Shown here: positions 1-9,768 of the stretch, one piece after another
Numbering within the stretch: the stretch's first letter is position 1
Layout: each line of letters opens with the position of its first letter
Origin: Burkholderiales bacterium
GTDB taxonomy: Bacteria > Pseudomonadota > Gammaproteobacteria > Burkholderiales > Burkholderiaceae_C
Reading direction: 5' to 3'
DNA: 64,000 nt
Assembly (NCBI GenBank): GCA_016223165.1
Contig: JACRPO010000009.1
Location: forward strand, 62,001 to 126,000
The notes under the pieces: generated by a model
The model's input: the letters and a program-made list of their open reading frames with translations, nothing else
Told to the model about the DNA's origin: nothing
Database searches by the model: none
Program-made: the position numbers and the translations under genes

Positions 1-176
1 GGCACGTAGACCACCTTGGCGCCTGTCCTCGCCTCGAAGGGCGGGATGACCTTCTCCTTCATCAGCGTCTCGGTGGAGCCGCCGGAGCCGCCGACGAAGA
101 GCGTGGTCTGGGCCGTGGCATCGGCGCCGGCCAGGGCGATGGCGACGGCGCTCATGACGGAGAGGCATGGATGCAT
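1..176 (-). CDS. ABC transporter solute-binding protein, N-terminal part (runs off the window)
   Basis: Only the first 58 or so codons are inside the window. Translation gives a signal peptide ending near ADATAQ, then TTLFVGGSGGSTETLMKEK and an IPPFEARTG segment. That pattern (glycine-rich first strand, then a helix ending in PFE.RTG) is typical of periplasmic binding proteins of the spermidine/putrescine or iron type (SBP_bac_1/8). The start at 176 is supported by a strong Shine-Dalgarno AGGAGG at 188-183 with a 6-nt spacer; an in-frame ATG at 155 is a weaker alternative. The gene is divergent from the LysR regulator, which may control it. The substrate cannot be told from this fragment. Confidence 0.72.
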   Translation of the reverse strand, partial: MHPCLSVMSAVAIALAGADATAQTTLFVGGSGGSTETLMKEKVIPPFEARTGAKVVYV

Positions 177-312
177 GGAGGACCTCCTGCGGGAACGGGC
201 TGAACCAGCTGCCGGTGCGATCGGCCCTCTGGGGATCAGGGCGAACGCTTCGAAGTGCCCGCATCGTAGGCATCCGCGACGGGAAAGGAAAATCAATCCT
301 CGTGGGCTGCTT

Positions 313-331
313 ATGCTCAAATGGTATGCAT
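313..331. promoter_or_regulatory. Candidate LysR-type operator ATGC-N11-GCAT
   Basis: A perfect ATGC-N11-GCAT inverted repeat fits the T-N11-A pattern of LysR boxes. It lies at the very start of the LysR gene, in the spacer shared with the divergent binding-protein gene, and covers the possible ATG at 321. It may serve autoregulation. The short arms mean chance is possible. Confidence 0.35.
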
Positions 332-1235
332 GAGGAGCGGCCTCAACCTGCGCCACATCGAGTCCTTCCGCGCTGTCATGGTGGCGGGCAGCGTGGTCGG
401 CGCCGCGCGGCTGCTCAACGTCACGCAGCCGGGCGTCAGCCGCACCATCGGCCTGCTCGAACTGCGACTGGGCTACGCGCTGTTCGAGCGCCGCGGCCGC
501 CGCCTCGTGCCCACCGCCGAGGCCGAGGCGCTGCACCGCGAGATCGAGCAGATCTACCGCGGCATCGAGCGCATCGGCCAGGTGGCGCAGGACATCCGCT
601 TCCAGCGCGCCGGCGCGCTGCGCGTGGCCACGCTGCCGGCGCTGGCGCAGGGGCTGGTGCCGCGCGCCATCGCCCGCTTCCTGGCGCCGCGGCCGCAGGT
701 GACGGTCTTCGTGCAGAGCCTGCCCTCGCGGCAGATCGCCGAGCTCGTCTCGACGCGGCAGTTCGACGTCGGCGTGGTCGAGCTCCCGCTCTCGCGGCCG
801 GCGATCGAGATCGAGCCGCTGCCGCCCGCGCGCTCGATGGCCGTGATGCCGGCCGGCCACCCCCTGGCGCGCAAGCGCGTCGTGTCGATCAAGGACCTGG
901 GCGGCGAACGCATGATCCTGCTCTCGCAGCACAGTTATGTGCGCTACCTGATCGACGATGCCTTCTCCACGGCCGGCGTGGCGGCCCAGGTGGTGGTGGA
1001 GACGCCCAGCTCGTCGATGGCGTGTGCACTCGTCGCCGCCGGTGCCGGCCTCACCCTCGTCTCGAGCTGGACCGCCGAACCCTTCGCCGGCCCCGAGCTC
1101 GCGGTGCGTCCGTTGAAGGAGGTGCTCGAGTCGCGCTACGGCATCATCTTCCCGGGTGCACAACCGCGCATGGCCTTGGCGGCGGCGTTCGCCGAGGACT
1201 TGCGCGCGTGCATGACCGACGGGGCCCGCGCCTGA
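330..1235 (+). CDS. LysR-family transcriptional regulator
   Basis: A protein of about 301 residues with an N-terminal winged helix-turn-helix (NLRHIESFRAVMVAGSV, then a recognition helix around TQPGVSRTI) and a periplasmic-binding-like effector domain, the usual length and layout for LysR regulators. Start: ATG at 330 puts NLRHIESF close to the N-terminus as in the family; an ATG at 321 is also in frame but lies inside a palindrome. No good Shine-Dalgarno is seen for either. It is divergent from a solute-binding protein gene and convergent with ftsZ. Control of the neighbouring transporter is inferred from position only; the effector is unknown. Confidence 0.88.
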   Translation: MRSGLNLRHIESFRAVMVAGSVVGAARLLNVTQPGVSRTIGLLELRLGYALFERRGRRLVPTAEAEALHREIEQIYRGIERIGQVAQDIRFQRAGALRVATLPALAQGLVPRAIARFLAPRPQVTVFVQSLPSRQIAELVSTRQFDVGVVELPLSRPAIEIEPLPPARSMAVMPAGHPLARKRVVSIKDLGGERMILLSQHSYVRYLIDDAFSTAGVAAQVVVETPSSSMACALVAAGAGLTLVSSWTAEPFAGPELAVRPLKEVLESRYGIIFPGAQPRMALAAAFAEDLRACMTDGARA

Positions 1236-1280
1236 GGCGCGCGAGCCGCGTCGCGTGTGCGTGAAGGAAGGCGGTGGACT

Positions 1281-2627
1281 TCAATCCGCCTGCTTCCTCA
1301 AGAACGCCGGAATCTCGATCTCCTCCATGCCGTTGCTCGCCAGCGCCTCCACCTTGGCCGCGGCCTGGTCGGCGCGCGGGCGGCGCCACACGCTCGGGGT
1401 GTTGAGGTTGTCGTAGTGCTGCGGCGGTTGCTGCGGCGGCATGGCGCCCTGCGGCGCGGTGGCAAAACCCACCGCCGCACCGCCGGCCACGGCAGGCACG
1501 GCCTGGTTCAGCACGGGCAGCCCGTCAGTGCCGTTGCGCAGGTGCGCCTGCGCCGGCATGGCGGCCTGCGCATGCGCCTGGCCGTGCGTGTGGCCCTGCG
1601 CCGGCGCCTGCGGCTGCTGGTGCACCACCGTCAGCCCCGCGCCGGGGCCTGGCCCGCCCTGCTGCGCCTTGCGCGCGCTCGACAGGCCCGTGGCGATGAC
1701 GGTGACGCGCAGCTGGTCGCCCAGGCCCTCGTCGTAGGCGGTGCCGTAGATGACATGCGCATCGTCGGCGGCGTAGCGGCGGATGGTGTTCATCACGTTG
1801 CGGCTCTCGGCGAGCTTGAAGTTGCTCTTCGCCGCGGCGATGAGCACGAGCACGCCGCGCGCGCCCGAGAGGTCGATGCCTTCCAGCAGCGGGCAGGCCA
1901 CCGCCAGCTCGGCCGCCTTGCTGCCGCGGTCGGGGCCGCCGGCGTGCGCCGTGCCCATCATCGCCTTGCCCGGCTCGCTCATCACCGTCTTCACGTCCTC
2001 GAAGTCGACGTTCACGAGGCCGGGGATGTGGATGATGTCGCTGATGCCGCCCACCGCGTTGCGCAGCACGTCGTTGGCATGCGCGAAAGCCTGCTCCTGC
2101 GTGATGTCGTCGCCGAGCACCTCCATCAGCTTCTCGTTCAACACGACGATGAGGCTGTCGACATTGGCCTCGAGCTCGGCGACCCCTTCGTTGGCCTGCT
2201 TGTGGCGCTTGCCGCCCTCGAACTCGAAGGGCTTGGTCACCACGCCGACGGTGAGGATGCCCATCTCGCGCGCCACGCGCGCGATCACGGGTGCGGCGCC
2301 GGTGCCGGTGCCGCCGCCCATGCCGGCGGTGATGAAGAGCATGTGCGCGCCGTCGATGGTGGCGCGGATGCGCTCCATCGCCTCCTCGGCCGCCGCGCGC
2401 CCCACGGCCGGCTTGCCGCCGGCGCCCAGGCCGTTGTTGCCGAGCTGCACCAGCGTGTTGGCGCTGCTGCGGTTCAGGGCCTGCGCGTCGGTGTTCGCGC
2501 AGATGAACTCCACGCCCTGCACACCATGGTTGATCATGTGTTCGACGGCGTTGCCGCCGCCGCCACCCACGCCGATCACCTTGATCTGCGTGCCCTGGCT
2601 GAAGTCGTCGATCATTTCGATGGGCAT
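1281..2627 (-). CDS. ftsZ: Cell division protein FtsZ
   Basis: Tubulin-like GTPase that polymerises into the Z ring at midcell. The tubulin signature GGGTGTG is at residues 104-110, preceded by the GVGGGGGNA nucleotide loop near residue 20 and followed by the T7 synergy-loop region. The protein (448 residues) is longer than the roughly 380-residue E. coli form because of an Ala/Gln/His-rich linker of about 110 residues before the conserved C-terminal peptide (EIPAFLRKQAD), which binds FtsA and ZipA. The ATG has a near-ideal Shine-Dalgarno (AAGGAGG, 4-nt spacer). It is the last gene of the division and cell-wall cluster, separated from ftsA by about 114 nt that could hold an extra promoter, and is convergent with a LysR gene; no lpxC follows. 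Confidence 0.98.
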   Translation of the reverse strand: MPIEMIDDFSQGTQIKVIGVGGGGGNAVEHMINHGVQGVEFICANTDAQALNRSSANTLVQLGNNGLGAGGKPAVGRAAAEEAMERIRATIDGAHMLFITAGMGGGTGTGAAPVIARVAREMGILTVGVVTKPFEFEGGKRHKQANEGVAELEANVDSLIVVLNEKLMEVLGDDITQEQAFAHANDVLRNAVGGISDIIHIPGLVNVDFEDVKTVMSEPGKAMMGTAHAGGPDRGSKAAELAVACPLLEGIDLSGARGVLVLIAAAKSNFKLAESRNVMNTIRRYAADDAHVIYGTAYDEGLGDQLRVTVIATGLSSARKAQQGGPGPGAGLTVVHQQPQAPAQGHTHGQAHAQAAMPAQAHLRNGTDGLPVLNQAVPAVAGGAAVGFATAPQGAMPPQQPPQHYDNLNTPSVWRRPRADQAAAKVEALASNGMEEIEIPAFLRKQAD

Positions 2628-2741
2628 AGAGCCTCCTTGGTATGGCGAGTTGCAGTTGCCGGTTCTGTCGAGTGGATAGCCGTTCTTGTCTTCTTCATCG
2701 ATCCCAACGCAGTCGTCGTTCTTCTCGTTCTCTTGTTGTTC

Positions 2742-3974
2742 TCAGAAGTTGCCGAGAAACCAGTCCTTGGCGCGCGCCAGCACGGTCTTCACCGAGCCGG
2801 CCTGCGCCGCCGCCTTGTGCCCACGCGCACGCGCCACGCGGGCCTCTTCGAGCAGGCCCATCACGGTGGCCGAGCGCGGGTTGGCCACCATGTCGTAGAG
2901 CGGCCCGTTGTAGGTGGGCATGCCGCGCCGCACGGGCTTGAGGAAGATGTCCTCGCCGAGCTCGACCATGCCCGGCATGACCGCACTGCCGCCGGTGAGC
3001 ACGATGCCGCTGGACAGCAGCTCCTCGAAGCCGCTCTCGCGGATGACCTGGTGCACGAGCGAGAAGATCTCCTCGATGCGCGGCTCGATGACGCCGGCCA
3101 GCGCCTGGCGGCTCAGCATGCGCGGGCCGCGGTCGCCGAGGCCGGGCACCTCCACCTGCTCCGAGGGGTCGGCGAGCAGCTGCTTGGCCACGCCGTGCTC
3201 GAGCTTGATCTCCTCGGCGTCGCGCGTCGGCGTGCGCAGCGCCATCGCGATGTCGCTGGTGATGAGGTCGCCGGCGATCGGGATGACGGCCGTGTGGCGC
3301 ACGCTGCCGTCGGTGTAGACCTGCACGTCGGTGGTGCCGGCACCGATGTCGACCACGGCCACGCCCAGGCTCTTCTCGTCGTCGGTGAGCACCGCGGCCG
3401 AGCTGGCGCTCGGGTTCAGCACGAGCCCGGCCACCTCCAGGCCGCAGCGGCGCACGCACTTGAGGATGTTCTCGGCCGCGCTGCCGGCGCCGGTGACGAT
3501 GTGCACCTTCACCTCGAGGCGGCTGCCGCTCATGCCGATCGGCTCCTTCACCTCGTGGCCGTCGATCACGAACTCCTGCGGCTCCACGAGCAGCAGGCGC
3601 TGGTCGTTGGGGATGTTGATGGCCTTGGCCGTCTCGACGACACGCGCCACGTCCACCGGCGAGACCTCGCGGTTGTCGCGCACGATGACCATGCCGGTGC
3701 TGTTGATGCCGCGGATGTGGCTGCCGGTGATGCCGGTGAAGACCGCGCCCACCTTGCAGGCGGCCATCATCTCGGCCTCCTTGAGGGCCTGCTGGATGCT
3801 CTGCACGGTGGCGTCGATGTTGACGACGACGCCGCGCTTCAGGCCGGAGGTCGGCGCCACGCCCATGCCGGCCAGGCGCAGCTCGCCATCGGCCAGCACT
3901 TCGGCGGCCACCACCATCACCTTGTGGGTGCCGATGTCCAGCCCGAAGACCATGTCCTTGTATTCCTTGGCCAT
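2742..3974 (-). CDS. ftsA: Cell division protein FtsA
   Basis: Actin-like ATPase that tethers FtsZ filaments to the inner membrane. Visible are the phosphate-1 motif near the N-terminus (GLDIGTHKV), the SHS2 (1C) domain, the second phosphate loop (VVDIGAGTTDV) at about residue 200, and the adenosine motif (GIVLTGGSA). The C-terminus ends in an amphipathic helix (VLARAKDWFLGNF), the membrane-targeting sequence. At 410 residues it is of normal length. It lies 27 nt downstream of ftsQ and upstream of ftsZ, the conserved order. Confidence 0.98.
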   Translation of the reverse strand: MAKEYKDMVFGLDIGTHKVMVVAAEVLADGELRLAGMGVAPTSGLKRGVVVNIDATVQSIQQALKEAEMMAACKVGAVFTGITGSHIRGINSTGMVIVRDNREVSPVDVARVVETAKAINIPNDQRLLLVEPQEFVIDGHEVKEPIGMSGSRLEVKVHIVTGAGSAAENILKCVRRCGLEVAGLVLNPSASSAAVLTDDEKSLGVAVVDIGAGTTDVQVYTDGSVRHTAVIPIAGDLITSDIAMALRTPTRDAEEIKLEHGVAKQLLADPSEQVEVPGLGDRGPRMLSRQALAGVIEPRIEEIFSLVHQVIRESGFEELLSSGIVLTGGSAVMPGMVELGEDIFLKPVRRGMPTYNGPLYDMVANPRSATVMGLLEEARVARARGHKAAAQAGSVKTVLARAKDWFLGNF

Positions 3975-4001
3975 GCCGCGTTGCCCTCTGCGCCGATCGC
4001 C

Positions 4002-4850
4002 CTAGTTCGCCTTCGATGCCGTGCCCGCCGCGCCCGCCGTGCTCACGCCGCGCAGCCTGATCGCATAGCCGTCGGCATGGCGCAGGTCGGCGTGCAGCAG
4101 CGGCTGCCGGTAGCGCGCCGTCATCTGGCCCACGGTGCGCAGGAAGCGCTCGGTGCGCTCGGCCACCTCGGCCTCGTTGCCGCGCCCCATCTCGACCACC
4201 ACGCCCCGGTCCAGCTCGACCCGCCACGAGCCGCGGCCCGAGAGGGTGAGGCGTTCGATCTGCCTGCCCACGCCCAGGCCGTTCGCGCCGAAGGCCGGCT
4301 GCAGCCGCCGCCACAGCGCCAGCATCTCGGCCGCGCGCCCCTCGGGCCCGGTGAAGAGCGGCAGCTCCTCGTCCTCGACATCGCCGAGGTTGGCCTCGAA
4401 CACTTCGCCGAAGGTGTTGACGAGGCGCGTCATGCCGGCCTGGTCGCCATCGCTCGCTTCCCAGAGCGCCTGCACCTCGTGCTCCTCGAGCTGCACGGCC
4501 AGCCGGTCGGGCCAGATGCGGCGCACGATGGCGCGCCGCACCCAGGGCACCGATTCGAAGGCGCGCTGCGCCTCCGCGAGGTCGATGCTGAAGAAGTTGC
4601 CGGCCAGTTCGGGCAAGGCGTGCGTGCGCAGCGTCGGCAGCTGGCTGCGCGTGAGCGTGCCCTGCACTTCGATGGCGCGCAGCGTGAAGGCGGGCGCGCG
4701 GGTCAGCCAGAGCACGCCGGCGGCGAGCAGCGCCGCCACGAGCCCGGTGACGATGAAGGCGAACACCGCGTTCATCAGCCGCACGTCGCGCGGCAGCCGC
4801 ACCGGCGGGGCGAGCACAGGCGGCATGCGGATGCGATTGAGGCGGGCCAT
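4002..4850 (-). CDS. ftsQ: Cell division protein FtsQ
   Basis: Bitopic inner-membrane division protein that links the early Z-ring proteins to FtsB/FtsL and the septal synthase. The 282-residue product has a basic N-terminal tail, one membrane span at about residues 27-49, a POTRA domain at about 55-125 (beginning FTLRAIEVQG) and the FtsQ beta domain. An upstream extension of the open frame overlaps ddl and is not coding; ATG 4850 (MARLNRIRMPP) is chosen because it gives the usual short cytoplasmic tail. It lies 41 nt after ddl. Confidence 0.95.
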   Translation of the reverse strand: MARLNRIRMPPVLAPPVRLPRDVRLMNAVFAFIVTGLVAALLAAGVLWLTRAPAFTLRAIEVQGTLTRSQLPTLRTHALPELAGNFFSIDLAEAQRAFESVPWVRRAIVRRIWPDRLAVQLEEHEVQALWEASDGDQAGMTRLVNTFGEVFEANLGDVEDEELPLFTGPEGRAAEMLALWRRLQPAFGANGLGVGRQIERLTLSGRGSWRVELDRGVVVEMGRGNEAEVAERTERFLRTVGQMTARYRQPLLHADLRHADGYAIRLRGVSTAGAAGTASKAN

Positions 4851-4891
4851 GAAGGTATTGCCTGGTGTTGCCCGGTGTTGCCTTGCCCGCG

Positions 4892-5911
4892 TCAGGTCGC
4901 CGCGGCGGTGGGCGCCGGGCTGTCGAGCGCGGCGGCGCGCAGCAGCTCGAGGCACAGCGCCTCGTAGGACAGGCCGGCGGCGCGCGCCGACATCGGCACC
5001 AGCGAGTGGCTCGTCATGCCCGGGCTCGTGTTCATCTCGAGCAGGAAGAAGCGGCCGTCGGCGTTGGCGCCCTTCGTTCGCTGCATCAGGTCGGCACGGC
5101 CCCAGCCGCGGCAGCCCAGCGCACGGTAGGCGGCCAGCGTCAGCCGCTTCACCTCGGCCTCCTCTTCCGGCGCCAGGCCGCTCGGGCAGCGGTAGCCGGT
5201 GTCGTCGCTGAAGTACTTGTGCTCGTAGTCGTAGTTGCCTTCGGGCGCGTCGATGCGCACCACCGGCAGCGCGCGTGCAGATGCGCCCTCGCCGAGCACG
5301 GCGCAGGTGAGCTCGATGCCCTCGATGAACTCCTCGCACAGCACGTCGGGGTCGTAGCGCGCGGCGAGCTTCACGGCGTCCTGCATCTGCGAGTAGCCGA
5401 GCACCTTGGTCACGCCGATCGAGCTGCCCTCGCGCGGCGGCTTGACGATGAGCGGCAGGCCGAGGTCGTCGGGCACGGCGCGCAGCAACGCCGGCTGCTG
5501 ATGCCCGGCCTCGAGGCAGACCCAGTTCGGCGTCGGCAGGCCCTCGGCCAGCCAGACGCGCTTGGTCATCACCTTGTCGATCGCGATGGCGCTGGCCATC
5601 ACGCCGCTGCCGGTGTAGGGGATGCCGAGCAGCTCGAGCGCGCCCTGCACCGTGCCGTCCTCGCCGTGGCGGCCGTGCAGCGCGATGAAGGCACGCGCGA
5701 AGCCCTCGCGCCTGAGCTCGCCGAGCTCGCGCTCGGCCGGGTCGAAGGCATGCGCGTCGACCCCTTGCGAGCGCAGCGCGGCGAGCACGCCGTTGCCGCT
5801 CATCAGCGACACCGGGCGCTCGGCGCTCGTGCCGCCCATCAGCACGGCAACCTTGCCGAACGACTGGACAGCCTGGACGGCCTGGGCATCCTGGGGCATG
5901 ACGGCGCTCAT
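4892..5911 (-). CDS. ddl: D-alanine--D-alanine ligase
   Basis: Cytoplasmic ATP-grasp ligase that makes the D-Ala-D-Ala dipeptide used by MurF. The N-terminus carries the family loop ([15 protein letters not shown]), the middle has the ATP-grasp lysine and loop regions ([15 protein letters not shown]), and the C-terminus has the metal and substrate motif ([12 protein letters not shown]). Length 339, slightly longer than E. coli DdlB (306) because of short N- and C-terminal additions. The start ATG overlaps the murC stop by 4 nt (ATGA), so the two are translationally coupled. Confidence 0.96.
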   Translation of the reverse strand: MSAVMPQDAQAVQAVQSFGKVAVLMGGTSAERPVSLMSGNGVLAALRSQGVDAHAFDPAERELGELRREGFARAFIALHGRHGEDGTVQGALELLGIPYTGSGVMASAIAIDKVMTKRVWLAEGLPTPNWVCLEAGHQQPALLRAVPDDLGLPLIVKPPREGSSIGVTKVLGYSQMQDAVKLAARYDPDVLCEEFIEGIELTCAVLGEGASARALPVVRIDAPEGNYDYEHKYFSDDTGYRCPSGLAPEEEAEVKRLTLAAYRALGCRGWGRADLMQRTKGANADGRFFLLEMNTSPGMTSHSLVPMSARAAGLSYEALCLELLRAAALDSPAPTAAAT

Positions 5912-7335
5912 CGAGCCAGCTCCTTCACGCGTGCGGGCACGCCGCCGATCGAGCCGGCGCCCATGGTGATGACCACGTCGCCGTCGCGCGTGCCGGCGGC
6001 GATGGCTTGCGGCAGCGCCTGCACGTCGTCGACGAAGCGCGCGCGTGCACCCAGCACCTTCGTCACCGCCTGCGCCAGGGCGCGGCCGTCGGCGCCGGCG
6101 ATCGGCGCCTCGCCGGCGGCGTAGACCCCGGTGAGCCAGACAGCGTCGAAGCGGCCGAGCACGGCCACGAAGTCGGCGAAGCAGTCGCGCGTGCGTGTAT
6201 ACCGGTGCGGCTGGAAGGCGAGCACGAGGCGCCGGCCCGGGAAGGCACCGCGCGCCGCCTGCAGCACGGCCGCCATCTCCACCGGGTGGTGGCCGTAGTC
6301 GTCGATGAGCGTGAAGCGACCACCGTCACCGGCCTTGAGCTCGCCGTGGCGCTGGAAGCGCCGGCCGACACCGGCGAACTGCGCCAGCGCGCGCACCACC
6401 GGCTCGTCGGGCAGGCCGAGCTCCATCGCCACGCCGATGGCGGCGAGCGCGTTGCGCACGTTGTGCTCGCCGGCGAGGTTGAGCGTCACCGCGAGGTCGG
6501 GCAGCGCCTGGCGGCGCACGTTGAACTGCATCTGCCCCCCGGGCACGGCGCGCACGTCGACGGCACGCAGGTCGGGCTCGGCCGCATCGCCGCCATCGTC
6601 GGCGTCATCGGCGCGGGCACCGAGGCCATAGGTGAGCAGCGGCCGCTCGATCGCCGGCACGATGGCACGCACGCCGGCGTCGTCGGTGCACAGCACGGCG
6701 CGGCCGTAGAAGGGCAGCCGGTGCAGGAAGTCGACGAATGCGCCGCGCAGCCGGCCGAGGTCGTGGCCGTAGGTCTCCATGTGGTCGGCGTCGATGTTGG
6801 TGACGACGGCGATCACCGGGTTCAGCACCAGGAAGCTGGCGTCGCTCTCGTCGGCCTCGACGACGATGCACTCGCCCTGGCCGAGGCGCGCGTTGGCGCC
6901 GGCGCTCTCGAGCTTGCCGCCGATGACGAAGGTCGGATCCTCGCCCGCCTCGGCGAGCACGCTGGCCACGAGAGAGGTGGTGGTCGTCTTGCCGTGCGTG
7001 CCGGCGATGGCGATGCCCTGCTTCAGTCGCATCAGCTCGGCCAGCAGCACGGCGCGCGCCACCACCGGCACGCGCGCCGCACGCGCCGCCAGCACCTCGG
7101 GGTTGTCGGCCTTCACGGCGGTGGAGGTGACCACCGCCTGCGCACCGGCGATCTGGTGCGCGGCATGACCGATGAAGACCTGCACGCCGAGCGAGGCGAG
7201 CCGGCGCGTGGCCTCGCCCTCGCCGGCATCGGAACCGGAGACACGGTAACCCTGCGTGTGCAGGATCTCGGCGATGGCGCTCATGCCGGCGCCGCCAATG
7301 CCGACGAAGTGGATGTGCTTCACCGCGTGTTTCAT
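5908..7335 (-). CDS. murC: UDP-N-acetylmuramate--L-alanine ligase MurC
   Basis: Adds L-alanine to UDP-MurNAc, the first amino acid of the peptidoglycan stem. The 475-residue protein has the N-terminal UDP-binding Rossmann motif ([11 protein letters not shown], residues 9-19), the Mur ligase P-loop GTHGKTTT at 112-119 and the Mur ligase C-terminal domain (DDYGHHP region). The start ATG at 7335 overlaps the murG stop (ATGA). The longer open frame running back into murG is not used. Confidence 0.97.
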   Translation of the reverse strand: MKHAVKHIHFVGIGGAGMSAIAEILHTQGYRVSGSDAGEGEATRRLASLGVQVFIGHAAHQIAGAQAVVTSTAVKADNPEVLAARAARVPVVARAVLLAELMRLKQGIAIAGTHGKTTTTSLVASVLAEAGEDPTFVIGGKLESAGANARLGQGECIVVEADESDASFLVLNPVIAVVTNIDADHMETYGHDLGRLRGAFVDFLHRLPFYGRAVLCTDDAGVRAIVPAIERPLLTYGLGARADDADDGGDAAEPDLRAVDVRAVPGGQMQFNVRRQALPDLAVTLNLAGEHNVRNALAAIGVAMELGLPDEPVVRALAQFAGVGRRFQRHGELKAGDGGRFTLIDDYGHHPVEMAAVLQAARGAFPGRRLVLAFQPHRYTRTRDCFADFVAVLGRFDAVWLTGVYAAGEAPIAGADGRALAQAVTKVLGARARFVDDVQALPQAIAAGTRDGDVVITMGAGSIGGVPARVKELAR

Positions 7336-8435
7336 GCCGCGGCTCCGAACTTCTTGGCCACCAGCTTCTCGATCTGATCGGCCACGCGCGCGGCGGCGTG
7401 CGGCTTGGCGAGCGCGCGCGCCTTCGTCGCCATCTCGAGCAGCTTCGTGCGGTCGAGCGAGCGCAGCACGGCCGCCAGGCGCTCGGCGGTGAGTTCGCTC
7501 TGCGGCAGGTGGATCGCCGCGCCCTGCGCCGCCAGCCACGCGGCGTTGTCGCGCTGGTGCGAGGTCGTACTGACGATCAACGGCACGAGGATGGCGGGCA
7601 CACCGGCCGCGCAGAGCTCGCTCACGGTGATGGCGCCGGCGCGGCAGACCATCAGGTCGCAGGCGGCGAGGCGCGCCGGCATGTCGTCGATGAAGGCCAC
7701 GATCTCGACCCCTTCGATGCGCGCCGCCGCATAGCCGGCGCGCACGGACTCGAGGTGCGCGGCACCGGTCTGATGCACGACGCGGGGGCGCTCCTCGGGC
7801 CGCATCGCTGCCAGCGCCGCCGGCAGCGTCTGGTTCAGCACCTGCGCGCCGAGGCTGCCGCCGACGACGAGCAGCGAGAGCGGCCCGCTCCTGCCGGCGT
7901 AGCGCTCGGCCGGTGGCGGCAGCGCCTCGATCTCGGCGCGCACCGGGTTGCCGGTGACGAGGCCGCGGCGGGCGTGCTTCACCGCCTCGCCTTCGAAGCC
8001 GAAGGCCACCGCATCGGCCAGCGGCAGCAGCGACTTGTTGGACAGCAGCAGCGCCGCATCCGCGTTGACGAGCATCAGCGGCTTGTTCAGCAGCGAGGCC
8101 ATCAGCCCGCCCGGGAAGCAGACATAGCCACCCATGCCGAGCACCACGTCGGCGCCGCGACGCCGCATGATGGCGAGGCTGTCCCACATCGCCTTGAGCA
8201 GGCGCAGGCCGCCGGTCATCGTGTGCACGAAGCCCTTGCCGCGCAGGCCGCTGAAGCTCAGGCGGTCCATCGCGAGGCCGCTCTCGCCCTCGGGCGGCAC
8301 GAGGCGGTTTTCCATGCCGTGTGTGGTGCCGAGCCAGCTCACGGTCCAGCCGCGCCGCTGCATCTCGCGCGCGACGGCGAGCCCGGGCATCACGTGCCCG
8401 CCGGTGCCCGCCGCCATCACGACGAGATGCGGCAT
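7332..8435 (-). CDS. murG: UDP-N-acetylglucosamine transferase MurG
   Basis: Membrane-associated glycosyltransferase that adds GlcNAc to lipid I to give lipid II. The 367-residue product starts [18 protein letters not shown], the family's glycine-rich G loop, has the second G loop at [15 protein letters not shown] and the UDP-GlcNAc binding region ([15 protein letters not shown]). ATG 8435 shares one base with the ftsW stop (TGATG), consistent with translational coupling. Confidence 0.97.
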   Translation of the reverse strand: MPHLVVMAAGTGGHVMPGLAVAREMQRRGWTVSWLGTTHGMENRLVPPEGESGLAMDRLSFSGLRGKGFVHTMTGGLRLLKAMWDSLAIMRRRGADVVLGMGGYVCFPGGLMASLLNKPLMLVNADAALLLSNKSLLPLADAVAFGFEGEAVKHARRGLVTGNPVRAEIEALPPPAERYAGRSGPLSLLVVGGSLGAQVLNQTLPAALAAMRPEERPRVVHQTGAAHLESVRAGYAAARIEGVEIVAFIDDMPARLAACDLMVCRAGAITVSELCAAGVPAILVPLIVSTTSHQRDNAAWLAAQGAAIHLPQSELTAERLAAVLRSLDRTKLLEMATKARALAKPHAAARVADQIEKLVAKKFGAAA

Positions 8436-9757
8436 CACGGTCGCCCTCCCCGCATCAGCGCGCGGCTCTCGATGTCCACGCGCAGCACCAGCGCCAGCGC
8501 CACCAGGTTCATCAGGATCGCCGAGCCGCCGTAGCTCATCAGCGGCAGCGTCAGGCCCTTGGTCGGCAGCACGCCGAGGTTGACGCCCATGTTGATGAAG
8601 GCCTGGAAGCCGAACCAGACGCCGATGCCCTGCACCATGAGCCCGGCGAAGACGCGGTCGAGCGCGACGGCCTGGCGGCCGATGACGAAGATGCGCCGCG
8701 TCAGCCAGAAGAAGAGCACGATGACGGTGGCGACGCCGACGAAGCCGAGTTCCTCGCCGATCACCGCGAGCAGGAAGTCGGTGTGCGCTTCGGGCAGGTA
8801 GTACAGCTTCTCGACGCTGTCGCCCAGGCCCTGGCCGAAGACCTCGCCGCGGCCGAAGGCGATGAGCGAGTGCGTCAGCTGGTAGGCCTTGCCCTGCGCA
8901 TAGGCCGGGTCCCAGGGCTCGAGGTAGGCGAAGATGCGCTCGCGCTTCTCCGGGCTGAGCACGATGACGATCACGAAGGTCGACACCAGCACGGCGCAGC
9001 TGGCCAGGAACATGCGCCCGTTCACGCCGCCGAGGAAGAGGATGCCCATCGAGATGACGGCCACGACCATGAAGGCGCCCATGTCGGGCTGGCGCAGCAG
9101 CAGCGCGCCGGTGAAGCCGAGCGCCACCGCCATCGGCCACACCGCCTTCACGAAGTCTTCCTTCAGCTCCATCTTGCGCACCATGTAGCTGGCGGCGTAC
9201 ATGGCCATCGCCAGCTTGGCCAGTTCGCTCGGCTGGAAGTTCATGAGGCCGAGCGGGATCCAGCGGCGCGAGTTGTTCACGACCTTGCCGATGCCCGGAA
9301 TGAGCACGGCCACGAGCAGCACGAGCGCGGCGACGAACACCCAGGGCGCGGCCTTCTCCCAGAACTTGATCGGCATCTGCAGCGCCGCCAGCGCGACGGC
9401 GAAGCCGATGCCGAGCGAGAACCCGTGCCGCGAGAGGAAGAAGGTGGGCGTGTAGCGCGCGAACTTCGGGTTGTCCGGCAGCGCGACGGTCGCCGAATAG
9501 ACCATGACGACACCGAGCACGAGCAGCGCGACGACCACCGCCACCAGCGCCTGGTCGAAGGCGAAGAGCCGCACCGGGCGGTCGCCGCCGATGTGCACCT
9601 GGTCGCGCACGGGCAGGCTGCCACCGGCGCGCCCGCCGGCACGGCCGAAGCCACCGATGCTCGCCACGCCACCCGCGACGCCCGCGAGCGTGGCGCGGCC
9701 GAGGCCTGCCGCCCCCCGGCCCAGCAGGCGCAGCGCGGCGCCGAGCCCGCCGATCAT
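8435..9757 (-). CDS. ftsW: Septal peptidoglycan glycosyltransferase FtsW (SEDS family)
   Basis: Polytopic SEDS protein that polymerises lipid II at the septum together with FtsI. About ten membrane spans are visible, with the SEDS signatures [18 protein letters not shown] and, near the end, [11 protein letters not shown]. Length is about 440 residues from ATG 9757. The N-terminus carries about 55 Gly/Arg/Ala-rich residues before the first span ([13 protein letters not shown]), somewhat longer than in E. coli. It lies 11 nt after the murD stop and overlaps the murG start by one base. Confidence 0.96.
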   Translation of the reverse strand: MIGGLGAALRLLGRGAAGLGRATLAGVAGGVASIGGFGRAGGRAGGSLPVRDQVHIGGDRPVRLFAFDQALVAVVVALLVLGVVMVYSATVALPDNPKFARYTPTFFLSRHGFSLGIGFAVALAALQMPIKFWEKAAPWVFVAALVLLVAVLIPGIGKVVNNSRRWIPLGLMNFQPSELAKLAMAMYAASYMVRKMELKEDFVKAVWPMAVALGFTGALLLRQPDMGAFMVVAVISMGILFLGGVNGRMFLASCAVLVSTFVIVIVLSPEKRERIFAYLEPWDPAYAQGKAYQLTHSLIAFGRGEVFGQGLGDSVEKLYYLPEAHTDFLLAVIGEELGFVGVATVIVLFFWLTRRIFVIGRQAVALDRVFAGLMVQGIGVWFGFQAFINMGVNLGVLPTKGLTLPLMSYGGSAILMNLVALALVLRVDIESRALMRGGRP

Positions 9758-9768
9758 CGCGGCGCCCT

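Noticed and set aside
1257..4967. A plus-strand open frame of over 1200 codons across ftsZ, ftsA and ftsQ
   Set aside because: It is antisense to clear division genes and is the expected by-product of strong GC bias at third positions; its translation has no recognisable domain.
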